From Nonomuraea soli (GTDB lineage: Bacteria; Actinomycetota; Actinomycetes; Streptosporangiales; Streptosporangiaceae), in the NCBI RefSeq assembly GCF_013761175.1, contig NZ_JACDUR010000005.1:1002262-1066261 (forward strand): a stretch of 64,000 nt of DNA, read 5' to 3'. Of this stretch, positions 1 through 7,137 are shown piece after piece. The position numbers and the translations under genes were made by a program. How positions within the stretch are numbered: position 1 is the stretch's first letter; each line of letters starts with the position of its first letter. A model generated the notes under the pieces. That model saw nothing but the letters and a program-made list of their open reading frames with translations. It had not been told where the DNA came from and searched no databases.

Positions 1-252
1 ACCACTGACCTTCGAGTAGACGCGGTGGCTCGGGTCGGCGCCGAGCCGCCGGGCCAGGCGGTCGGCGGGCGCGTCGTACTGCCAGGAGTCGCTGTAGACG
101 ATCTGGATCGAGTCCAGCCGGTGCAGCGGCAGCCGCGCCTCGCGGGCCGCCTCCCTGGCCACCAGTTCCCAGAGATCCAGGGGCTCGGGTCCGGGTTGCT
201 CGCGAACGGTGTGCTGGGCCACACCGATGAGACAGGGGGTGCGAGGATCCAT
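1..252 (-). CDS. Thiolase / acetyl-CoA acetyltransferase, N-terminal part
   Basis: Only the first 84 codons lie in the window; the gene runs off the left edge. The reading begins MDPRTPCLIGVAQHTV and continues with LDLWELVAREAAREARL and a segment resembling the N-terminal domain of thiolase-like acetyl-CoA acetyltransferases (RTPVIVGVGQ type). Such proteins condense or cleave acyl-CoA thioesters in the cytoplasm, but many actinobacterial members of this branch lack proven activity. The active-site cysteine would lie outside the window, so function cannot be checked. The ATG start is the first in frame. The next gene is divergent, separated by a 277-bp gap in which I recognise no operator. Confidence 0.7.
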   Translation of the reverse strand, partial: MDPRTPCLIGVAQHTVREQPGPEPLDLWELVAREAAREARLPLHRLDSIQIVYSDSWQYDAPADRLARRLGADPSHRVYSKVSG

Positions 253-529
253 GGCGCAATCTAACCAGAACATTATTCGAGTGGCTATTGTTCACTTTGT
301 TGCGCCTGTTTCTCGTGAGATTTTCCAGCCCCTCCTACCTGCGGAAATGCTTTCTCGGAATATATGCGCTCTGGTTATTTCAATAACAGGATGGAACCGT
401 CCCAGACTTTTTCACGTCGTTTCATGGATTTCCGGGAGCGCCTTTCGTTAGCGTCTCGCTCGTTTTCCTGGCCCATCCGGGGCGACAGTCCCCCGCTCTG
501 GGCCGCCGAGAACTGGAAGGAGCTCCACC

Positions 530-1642
530 ATGTCCCGAGCAAGGAAGGCACTGGGCGTCGCGATCCCTCTCGCGGCCCTCAGCGGTCTGGTCAGCCTGCC
601 CGCCGCCAACGCCGGCGCGTCGGCCGACGACGTCGTCTCCGCCGCGGCGAAGACGACCACCAGCGGTTCGGCGGTCTCGTTCTGGACCCCCGACAAACTG
701 CGCAAGGCCGAGAACGCCGACTACGCCCTCGATGTGACCGGCCGCAGCGGCAAGGCCTCCAACTCCACCCCCGACGGGCCGCCCGGATCCGTGCCCCCGA
801 TCGGCCAGGAGGGCGCCAAGTCGCCCAAGGTCAAGCACGTCAACCTGCCCAACACCGTCGGACGCGTCTTCTTCATCGACGGCAAGGGCGACTGGAAGTA
901 CTGCTCGGCCACCTCGATCCAGGGCAAGTACCGCAACCTGGTGGCCACGTCGGCGCACTGCGTCTACGACACCAAGTACAACCGCTTCCACTCCAACTGG
1001 GTGTTCATCCCGTCGTACTGGGACGGCAACCAGGCATGGGAGGGCAAGGCCCCGTACGGCATCTACGAGGCCAAGACCTTCAACGCGCACGACGACTTCG
1101 TGGTGAAGGAGGACTACGACTTCGACTACGCGTTCGTCAACGTCTTCAACGGCTACAAGGTCGAGTGGAAGAAGCTGCCCGGCGGCGGCTGGGAGCCGGT
1201 CCAGAAGCTCATCGGCCGACTCGGCGACAACGTCGGCGGCCAGGGCTTCACCTGGAACCGCAGCACCAAGGCCAACGTCTTCTCCTTCGGCTACCCGGCC
1301 GGCGAGCACCCCGACGGCGACAAGCCGTACACGGGCCGCACGATGAAGTGGTGCTACGGCAAGACGGCTCCGATGCCGGCTGCCGCCAAGTTCCGCATCG
1401 AGGAGCACGTGGGCTTCAAGTGCAGCTTCACCGCGGGCGCGAGCGGTGGTCCGTTCGTCTACAACTACCGCAACACCTCGCGGACCGGTTACGTCATCGG
1501 CGTCAACAGCGTCGCCTGGGACACCGACGGCAACGACCGGTACGACCACATCTCGTCGCCGTACTTCAACAGCGACACTTACAAGATCTACAAGGCGGCG
1601 GCGAACCGGTGGACCGGTAACCCGCCGAAGTGGACGCCGTAG
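530..1642 (+). CDS. Secreted trypsin-like serine protease, intact triad (paralogue 1)
   Basis: 370 residues. A Sec signal peptide (MSRARKALGVAIPLAALSG, cleavage near AANA-GAS) points to export. The peptidase core shows His143 in TSAHCVYD, Asp199 in DFDYAFV and Ser305 in TAGASGGPF, the full chymotrypsin-fold triad. Cysteines at WKYCSA, AHC, KWCYG and FKCSF probably form disulfides. A good Shine-Dalgarno (GGAAGGAG, positions 516-523) precedes the ATG. It is the first of four tandem paralogues sharing HNVNLP/GKVFF, DNVGGQGF, FGYPAG and TSPYF blocks. Substrate is unknown; bulk extracellular proteolysis is the simplest role. A strong terminator follows, so it is probably monocistronic. Confidence 0.88.
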   Translation: MSRARKALGVAIPLAALSGLVSLPAANAGASADDVVSAAAKTTTSGSAVSFWTPDKLRKAENADYALDVTGRSGKASNSTPDGPPGSVPPIGQEGAKSPKVKHVNLPNTVGRVFFIDGKGDWKYCSATSIQGKYRNLVATSAHCVYDTKYNRFHSNWVFIPSYWDGNQAWEGKAPYGIYEAKTFNAHDDFVVKEDYDFDYAFVNVFNGYKVEWKKLPGGGWEPVQKLIGRLGDNVGGQGFTWNRSTKANVFSFGYPAGEHPDGDKPYTGRTMKWCYGKTAPMPAAAKFRIEEHVGFKCSFTAGASGGPFVYNYRNTSRTGYVIGVNSVAWDTDGNDRYDHISSPYFNSDTYKIYKAAANRWTGNPPKWTP

Positions 1643-1655
1643 GCGGCATTTTGAG

Positions 1656-1693
1656 GGCCCGTAAGCGCCTTTCACCGGGCGCTTACGGGCCTT
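1656..1693 (+). terminator. Terminator of protease paralogue 1
   Basis: A perfect 13-bp stem: GGCCCGTAAGCGC (1656-1668) pairs with GCGCTTACGGGCC (1679-1691) across a 10-nt loop, with only two T after it. It starts 13 bases after the stop codon. Confidence 0.8.
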
Positions 1694-1783
1694 CGGGCAT
1701 AGTTGCCCAGATAACGAATCTCGATCCGAGCTGCAATAGTCCAGTTGATCTGGAAAAATCACCCCAGAACGGAAGGTAGTTAC

Positions 1784-2842
1784 ATGATCCCCCGAGTCAG
1801 GCACCTAGCGGCAGCCGCCCTCAGCGGCGCGCTGCTAATGCTGCCTGCCCTCGCCGGGATCGTGCCCGCGTCCGCTTCCGCCGCCGCTCCGGCCAACCGT
1901 GTCTTCGCCATCGACATGGCCAAGACCGACGCCCAGCTGAAGTCGGTGCTCAAGCAGTGGAGCCCGCAGAAGCTCGCCGAGGCCGAGAAGGCCAGCCCGG
2001 CCACGCCCGGCCCCAAGAGCGACGCCGCGGGCTCGGCGGGCAACGGCAAGCCCGTCACCCTCCCCTCCAAGGTCGACCCTCGCGACGTCGAGCCCGCCGC
2101 CCCCTCCTCGGGCGGCGCCCGCACCTTCGGCAAGGTCTTCTTCTCCTTCGGGGACAAGGAGTTCTGGTGCTCGGCCAGCTCGATCGCCGCCAGGAACGGC
2201 AGCGTGGTCGCCACCGCGGGACACTGCGCCTACGACATCCGCACCCTGAAGCCCGCATCCAACTGGATCTTCGTCCCCAACCCCGGCCCCGACGGATCCG
2301 CCCCCGACGGCATCTACGTCGGCGCGTCGGTCGCCGTCCACGAGCAGTGGCCGTGGACGGGTGACTACGACTACGACTACGCGTTCGTCACGGTGCACCC
2401 CGGGATCAAGTGGGAGAACAAGAACGGCGAGCCGACCCCGGTCTCCGTCGGCAAGCTGCAGGACAACGTGGGCGGCCAGGGGCTGACCATCCTGCGGAAG
2501 ACGGGGAACACGGTGCACGCCTTCGGCTACCCGGCCGGCGCGCAGCCCAACGGCACCCGGCCCTTCGACGGGCGCAGCCTGAAGAGCTGCACCGGGACCA
2601 CGAGCTGGACGAAGTCGCCCAGCTTCATGGTGAAGTACGGGGTGCTGCTGCCGTGCAACTTCACCAGCGGGGTCAGCGGGGGGCCGTGGCTGATGGAGTA
2701 CAACGCGGGGACCAGGCTGGGCAAGCTCAACGGGGTGAACAGCCTCACCTGGTACAGCGGGGCCAACGGGGTGTACGACGGGACCTCGTCGCCGTACTTC
2801 AACAAGGACACCCTCGCGGTGTACCTCGCAGCCGGATCCTGA
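1784..2842 (+). CDS. Secreted trypsin-like serine protease, intact triad (paralogue 2)
   Basis: 352 residues from the ATG that follows GGAAGG (1771-1776); the reading frame stays open further upstream but without a ribosome site. Signal peptide MIPRVRHLAAAALSGALLML ends near ASASAA. Triad visible as His147 (TAGHCAYD), Asp198 (DYDYAFV) and Ser298 (SGVSGGPW). A Pro/Ala/Lys-rich stretch of about 80 residues between signal and core may be a propeptide. It is shorter than paralogues 3 and 4, and the region between Asp and Ser is of ordinary length (100 residues). It has its own terminator. Expected to be an active exported endopeptidase; target unknown. Confidence 0.87.
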   Translation: MIPRVRHLAAAALSGALLMLPALAGIVPASASAAAPANRVFAIDMAKTDAQLKSVLKQWSPQKLAEAEKASPATPGPKSDAAGSAGNGKPVTLPSKVDPRDVEPAAPSSGGARTFGKVFFSFGDKEFWCSASSIAARNGSVVATAGHCAYDIRTLKPASNWIFVPNPGPDGSAPDGIYVGASVAVHEQWPWTGDYDYDYAFVTVHPGIKWENKNGEPTPVSVGKLQDNVGGQGLTILRKTGNTVHAFGYPAGAQPNGTRPFDGRSLKSCTGTTSWTKSPSFMVKYGVLLPCNFTSGVSGGPWLMEYNAGTRLGKLNGVNSLTWYSGANGVYDGTSSPYFNKDTLAVYLAAGS

Positions 2843-2855
2843 TCTCCGCACTCCT

Positions 2856-2883
2856 GGGCCTCCTTCAAGGGGGCCCTTTTTTG
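2856..2883 (+). terminator. Terminator of protease paralogue 2
   Basis: GGGCCTCC (2856-2863) pairs with GGGGGCCC (2869-2876) with one G-U pair, then six T: a classical intrinsic terminator. Confidence 0.82.
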
Positions 2884-3198
2884 TCGTAGGACACGGGCTT
2901 GTGACGCTTAGGTAGATCAATAAGCCTAGTTAGACGGGGCCGGTCCCGAATCGGTGCCATGTTCCTCATGTGATCTGAGTCACATTTTACTATTCACGCA
3001 CCGTGTCGCCTCGCTCACACCCCTCGAGACACTTCCGTAACATTCCCAGCTAGGGCCGCGAAAACGGACATCTCTCGGCGCGGCCTCTGACAGATAACGG
3101 CACGGTCACGAGGGTAAGCGTGCCTTCCGGATGCTGCGAAGTGGCTTTTACCTGCGAAGATCCCCCGATATGTTCCTTGCTGTCCCTTTACTGACGCA
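2884..3198. other. Long intergenic region before paralogue 3
   Basis: About 400 bp in all separate paralogue 2 from paralogue 3. Besides the CRP-type site it holds the block CCGAATCGGTGCCAT just before that site, which recurs in slightly altered form before paralogue 4, and a possible promoter (TTTACC 3147-3152, 16-bp spacer, TATGTT 3169-3174). No convincing small gene was seen in the sense direction. Confidence 0.5.
2969..2984. promoter_or_regulatory. CRP-type operator upstream of paralogue 3
   Basis: TGTGATCTGAGTCACA matches the CRP/Crp-family consensus TGTGA-N6-TCACA in both half-sites. It lies about 200 bp upstream of a probable -10 element (TATGTT at 3169-3174) and 260 bp from the start codon. 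A near-identical site occupies a similar place before paralogue 4. The match is seen directly; binding by an actinobacterial Crp homologue is inferred. Confidence 0.6.
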
Positions 3199-3219
3199 TG
3201 GGACGCCAGTTGCGTCCCA
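3199..3219 (+). promoter_or_regulatory. 5' leader hairpin of paralogue 3
   Basis: TGGGACGC (3199-3206) pairs with GCGTCCCA (3212-3219), an 8-bp stem with a 5-nt loop, ending 9 bases before the AAGGAG ribosome site (3229-3234). The same structure with different bases sits before paralogue 4, preceded in both by CCCTTTACTGACGCATGGG, which suggests a conserved leader RNA element. Confidence 0.5.
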
Positions 3220-3243
3220 CGACAGAGCAAGGAGCAAGTTCCC

Positions 3244-4839
3244 TTGAAGCGCATCCTCATCCCCGCCAGCGGTGCCGTCCTGGCCACCGGCCTGCTGGCT
3301 GCCGGCCTCGCCGCCTCGGCTCAGGCCGCTCCCGACGTCGCCTCCGACGCGATGGCCAAGAGCGCGGCCTCCGCCAAGGCGATCGCCGAGTTCTGGGCGG
3401 ACAACAACAACGCTGCTCTCAAGGCCGCGACCGCCTCCAACGTCTGGGACAACTCGGACGTCACCAAGCTCAAGAGCTCCGGCGGCTACTCGGCCGACAG
3501 CAAGCCGGGCCTCATCGGCACCCCGGTCGCCAAGTCCTCCAAGGTTCACAACGTGAACCTGCCGAAGACCATCGGCAAGGTGTTCTTCGTCAACGGCAAG
3601 GGCGAGAAGAAGTGGTGCTCGGCCACCGCGATCCAGTCCAAGTACAAGAACCTGGTCTCGACCGCCGGCCACTGCGTCTACGACGTCGACCGCAACACCG
3701 ACGTCATGTCGAAGTGGGTCTTCGTCCCCGGCTACTACCAGGGCAAGGCGCCTTACGGCATCTACGTCGGCAAGCAGGCGTTCACCCACTACGACTTCGA
3801 TGTCTACGAGGACTTCGACCGCGACTACGCGTTCGTGACGGTCTACAACGGCATCAAGATCGCCGATGGCAAGAAGACCCAGGTCACCCAGGCGCAGTAC
3901 GACGCCTACAAGGGTGAGAAGGACCGGACCCTTACGAAGATCGAGAAGTCCGAGTACGACTCTCTCGTGTCCAAGTACGGCGCCGAGAGCAGCATGCTCG
4001 CCACCAAGGCCAGCAAGAACGACGCCCAGCAGGTCGGCAACGACTACAAGCCCAAGTCGGGCGAGACGAAGTTCCTGGCGGGCGTCGAGGTCACCAAGGC
4101 CGAGTTCGCGACCCTCAAGGACGTCGCCAAGGAAGCCCTGAACGGCGAGCCCTGCGTCCCTGGTGGCGTGGTCTGCTACGACCTCGCCGGCAACGAACTC
4201 AACCCCAACAAGGTTGCGATCAGCAAGGCCGAGTACGACGCCCTTGTCGCCAAGAAGAGCCAGGGCGGCTTCGACGGCGAGCTGACCGCGGCCAACGGCG
4301 GCTGGTACAAGCAGCAGTTCTACAAGAAGCAGTGGTACGTCTCGGTCGCTGACACGATCGACTACTTCAAGGCCACCGCTTTCTACATCGTCCCCGAGGC
4401 GACCGTCTCCGACGCCGGTCGCCTCAGCGACAACGTCGGCGGTCAGGGCTTCGCCTGGAACCAGCCCACCGGCAAGTACATCCGCGTGTTCGGCTACCCG
4501 GCCCTCGCGCACCCGGACGGCAACAAGAACTTCACCGGCGTGACGCCGAAGTGGTGCTACGGCAAGACCTCCGCCAAGGTCGTGCAGGCGCCCGCCAAGA
4601 AGATCGAGGAGCACGTCTCCATCCGGTGCTCGATGACCGAGGGCGCCGACGGTGGCCCCTGGCTGTACAACTACAGCAACGCCAAGCGCATCGGTTACGT
4701 GAACGGTGTCACCAGCACCTTCGCCGACCAGGACGGCAACAACCGCATCGACACCATCACCTCGCCGTACTTCGACGGCGAGACCGCCACCGTCTACCGC
4801 TCCGCGGCCAACGTGTGGTCCGGCAAGATCGTCGGCTGA
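3244..4839 (+). CDS. Secreted trypsin-like pseudo-protease with repeat insertion (paralogue 3)
   Basis: 531 residues from a TTG start, chosen because AAGGAG (3229-3234) sits 9 bases upstream and the reading MKRILIPASGAVLATGLLAA is a signal peptide matching paralogue 4. His143 (TAGHCVYD) and Asp194 (DRDYAFV) are kept, but the Ser position reads EGADGGPW: Asp469 replaces the nucleophile, so serine-protease activity is not expected. Between Asp194 and residue 469 lie 275 residues, about 170 more than in paralogues 1 and 2. The insertion holds four copies of a [IV]xKxEYDxL-like motif near residues 214, 234, 284 and 327, plus a Cys pair (GEPCVP, VVCYD). A structural, binding or decoy role is more likely than catalysis. 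Confidence 0.85.
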   Translation: MKRILIPASGAVLATGLLAAGLAASAQAAPDVASDAMAKSAASAKAIAEFWADNNNAALKAATASNVWDNSDVTKLKSSGGYSADSKPGLIGTPVAKSSKVHNVNLPKTIGKVFFVNGKGEKKWCSATAIQSKYKNLVSTAGHCVYDVDRNTDVMSKWVFVPGYYQGKAPYGIYVGKQAFTHYDFDVYEDFDRDYAFVTVYNGIKIADGKKTQVTQAQYDAYKGEKDRTLTKIEKSEYDSLVSKYGAESSMLATKASKNDAQQVGNDYKPKSGETKFLAGVEVTKAEFATLKDVAKEALNGEPCVPGGVVCYDLAGNELNPNKVAISKAEYDALVAKKSQGGFDGELTAANGGWYKQQFYKKQWYVSVADTIDYFKATAFYIVPEATVSDAGRLSDNVGGQGFAWNQPTGKYIRVFGYPALAHPDGNKNFTGVTPKWCYGKTSAKVVQAPAKKIEEHVSIRCSMTEGADGGPWLYNYSNAKRIGYVNGVTSTFADQDGNNRIDTITSPYFDGETATVYRSAANVWSGKIVG

Positions 4840-4899
4840 CGCATCTCGCACCCGCTGTGAGCCGTCGGTCACCGACGGTTCACGGTTAGAGACACAAAG

Positions 4900-4933
4900 A
4901 AGGGGTCTCGGCTTCACGCCGAGGCCCCTTTCG
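4900..4933 (+). terminator. Terminator of paralogue 3
   Basis: AAGGGGTCTCGGC (4900-4912) pairs with GCCGAGGCCCCTT (4918-4930), one G-U pair, loop of five, then TTCG. A second short hairpin (GCCGTCGGT/ACCGACGGT) lies just upstream at 4861-4879. Confidence 0.8.
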
Positions 4934-5239
4934 TCGTATCTGTGGGCTCTTTGGACGCGCGGGAGCCGAATCTGGTGCCATCGAGTCGATGTGATCTGCG
5001 TCACACAGCGACGTTGCCCATCGTCACGGGGTCGCTGCAGTCACACAGGAAACACTAACAACTCTCTTATCCTGATCTGCGGAAATGCCCACAAACGAAC
5101 CATGGATCCCGCAACGCGCTCCGGACTCTTAAACATCACAGAACGATCACGCCCGACTTGGCCCGCCTTTTCCCTCCAAAGCGGGTTCCTGTTTTCAAGA
5201 TCGGCACTGTATGTTCCTGGCTATCCCTTTACTGACGCA
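4934..5239. other. Long intergenic region before paralogue 4
   Basis: Roughly 440 bp lie between paralogues 3 and 4. The region repeats the arrangement seen before paralogue 3: block GCCGAATCTGGTGCCAT, a CRP-type palindrome, about 200 bp of less conserved DNA, then TATGTTCCTGGCTATCCC with the probable -10 (5210-5215). No small gene was found. Confidence 0.5.
4990..5005. promoter_or_regulatory. CRP-type operator upstream of paralogue 4
   Basis: TGTGATCTGCGTCACA, both half-sites intact, differing from the site before paralogue 3 at one spacer base. It is followed at 5040-5046 by a further TCACACA half-site-like string. Confidence 0.58.
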
Positions 5240-5260
5240 TGGGGCGCAAGAGGCGCCTCA
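5240..5260 (+). promoter_or_regulatory. 5' leader hairpin of paralogue 4
   Basis: TGGGGCGC (5240-5247) pairs with GCGCCTCA (5253-5260), including one G-U pair, loop of five. Relative to the leader of paralogue 3, an A-U pair has become G-C (3203/3215 versus 5244/5256), a compensatory change, while the loop bases have diverged. Confidence 0.5.
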
Positions 5261-5280
5261 CGACAGCGCAAGGAGTTACC

Positions 5281-6876
5281 TTGAAGCGCATCCTCCTCCC
5301 TGCCGGCGGCGCCCTGCTCGCCACCGGTCTGCTGGCGGCCGGTCTGGCCACCTCGGCCCAGGCTGAGTCCGACGTCAACGTCGGCTCGCTGGTGTCCTCG
5401 GACAAGGCCCAGGCTGCCGCTGAGTTCTGGCTGGCTGCCAATGGTGCGGCCCTTGCCGCGGCGGACGAGTACCGCTACGACTACAAGGCCGTCTCCAAGC
5501 TGGTGCACACCGGTGGCTACTCCACCGACACCAAGCCGGGCCTCATCGGTGAGCCGAAGACCAAGGTCACCAAGGTTCACAACGTGAACATCCCCCGGAC
5601 CATCGGTAAGGTCTTCTTCACCAAGAACGGTGGCAAGGACCTCTACTGGTGCTCCGCTACCTCGATCCAGAGCAACTACAAGAACCTGGTGGCCACCGCT
5701 GGTCACTGCGTCTACGACGTTGCTGGCAACGAGGACGTTCTGGAGAACTGGGTCTTCGTGCCCGGCCACTACCAGAACAAGGCTCCTTACGGCGTCTACG
5801 TCGGCAAGACCGCGTACACCCACTCCGACTTCTCGGTGTACGAGGACTACGACCGCGACTACGCGTTCGTCACCGTCTACAACGGCATCTACGTGGCCCC
5901 GTCTTCCTGGAAGGAAGTCACCCAGGCCGAGTGGGACGCCTACAAGGGTGACAAGGACCGCAAGCTCGTCAGCATCACCAAGGCCGAGTACGACGCCCTG
6001 GTGTCGAAGTACGGCCCCGAGAGCAGCGCTCACGCCACCAAGGCCACCAAGAACGAGGCCACCCCGGTCGGCAACGACTACGTGGCCAAGGCTGGCGAGA
6101 CCAAGATCCTGGCTGGGATCGAAGTCACCAAGGCTGAGTACGACACGCTCAAGGACATCGACAACAAGGCCAACAACGGTGAGCCCTGCCTCACCAACGG
6201 TGTGACCTGCTACGACCTGGCCGGCAACGCTCTGAACCCGCACGTGGTGAACATCACCAAGGCGGAGTACGACGCGCTGGTGGCCAAGAAGGCCCAGGGC
6301 GGCTTCCTCGGCGAGCTCAAGGCCGATGGCGCCAACTGGACCAAGCAGCAGTTCTACAAGAAGCAGTGGTACATCACCAAGGCCGACACGATTGAGTACT
6401 TCAAGACTGTCGGTTACGCCATCAAGACCGCCGCTTCCTGGACTCAGGGTGGCCGTCTCGGTGACGTCGTCGGCGCCCAGGGCTTCGCCTGGAACCAGCC
6501 GACCGGCAAGTACGTCCGTACCTTCGGGTACCCGGGCGCCGAGCACAAGGACGGCAGCAAGCCCTTCTCGGGCAACACGCCGAAGTGGTGCTACGGCAAG
6601 ACCAGCGCCAAGACCCCTGCGGGCCTCTCTACCCACAAGGCTGAGGAGCTCGTCGCTCTCAAGTGCGCCGTGACCCCCGGCTACAACGGCTCGCCGTGGC
6701 TGTACCAGTACAGCAACGCCAAGCGCGTTGGTTACGTCAACGGTGTCACCACCGCGATCTACGGTGACGCTGACGGCAACAACCGCTACGACACCATCTT
6801 CTCGCCGTACTTCGACGGTGAGACGAAGCAGGTCTACAGCGCTGCGATCAACAACTGGTCGGGCAACGCCTCCTAA
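5281..6876 (+). CDS. Secreted trypsin-like pseudo-protease with repeat insertion (paralogue 4)
   Basis: 531 residues, the same length as its upstream neighbour. The TTG start follows AAGGAG (5270-5275); an in-frame ATG 14 codons earlier would place the leader hairpin inside the gene and is less likely. Signal peptide MKRILLPAGGALLATGLLAA. His142 and Asp193 are present, but the Ser site reads PGYNGSPW, with Asn469 in place of the nucleophile. The roughly 170-residue insertion again holds four motifs: TQAEWDAYK, TKAEYDALVSK, TKAEYDTLK and TKAEYDALVAK. Codon use is softer than in its neighbours, with many GGT, GCT and GAG codons. Highly similar to paralogue 3, so probably a tandem duplication made after the loss of the insertion-free form. 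Confidence 0.85.
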   Translation: MKRILLPAGGALLATGLLAAGLATSAQAESDVNVGSLVSSDKAQAAAEFWLAANGAALAAADEYRYDYKAVSKLVHTGGYSTDTKPGLIGEPKTKVTKVHNVNIPRTIGKVFFTKNGGKDLYWCSATSIQSNYKNLVATAGHCVYDVAGNEDVLENWVFVPGHYQNKAPYGVYVGKTAYTHSDFSVYEDYDRDYAFVTVYNGIYVAPSSWKEVTQAEWDAYKGDKDRKLVSITKAEYDALVSKYGPESSAHATKATKNEATPVGNDYVAKAGETKILAGIEVTKAEYDTLKDIDNKANNGEPCLTNGVTCYDLAGNALNPHVVNITKAEYDALVAKKAQGGFLGELKADGANWTKQQFYKKQWYITKADTIEYFKTVGYAIKTAASWTQGGRLGDVVGAQGFAWNQPTGKYVRTFGYPGAEHKDGSKPFSGNTPKWCYGKTSAKTPAGLSTHKAEELVALKCAVTPGYNGSPWLYQYSNAKRVGYVNGVTTAIYGDADGNNRYDTIFSPYFDGETKQVYSAAINNWSGNAS

Positions 6877-6929
6877 TCGGGGCCTTTCCAACCAGTGGGT
6901 GGGGCCTGAACCTCACCCGCAAGTTCCAA

Positions 6930-6966
6930 CCAGAGGGCTCGGCATTGCCGAGCCCTCTGGGCTTTT
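6930..6966 (+). terminator. Terminator of paralogue 4
   Basis: Perfect 14-bp stem CCAGAGGGCTCGGC / GCCGAGCCCTCTGG with a 3-nt loop (6930-6960), then GCTTTT. Confidence 0.88.
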
Positions 6967-7084
6967 AAGCCAATGAAGATCCTTTACGGCTCCCCAGTCC
7001 TCTGCCCCCGGATGGTGCCTCCGGTGTGGGCGTCACAGACCTCTTATGGGGAGCGCCTTTCACTAAAGGGATAAGTAAAGGGAA

Positions 7085-7115
7085 GAGGGCCCGGTCATGC
7101 GCGGACCGGGCCCTC
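7085..7115 (-). terminator. Terminator of the TPR regulator gene
   Basis: GAGGGCCCGGTC (7085-7096) pairs perfectly with GACCGGGCCCTC (7104-7115) 22 bases beyond the regulator stop codon; it could also act on readthrough from paralogue 4. Confidence 0.75.
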
Positions 7116-7137
7116 GCTTCGTCTTCAGCCGGAAGCC

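Noticed and set aside
4861..4879. GCCGTCGGT hairpin as an operator
   Set aside because: It sits just after a stop codon and just before the main terminator, so part of the termination region is simpler.
3148..6891. Long open frames on the minus strand opposite paralogues 3 and 4 (over 500 codons each)
   Set aside because: They mirror the codon phase of the sense genes in GC-rich DNA, have Val/Leu/Gly/Asp-rich composition without motifs, and lack ribosome sites; the sense genes have signal peptides and protease motifs.
7029..7083. CCTTTCACTAAAGGG and AAGTAAAGGGA near 7056-7083 as a third copy of the leader element of the pseudo-proteases
   Set aside because: Only a short CCCTTTACT-like match on the opposite strand; no hairpin and no following protease gene.
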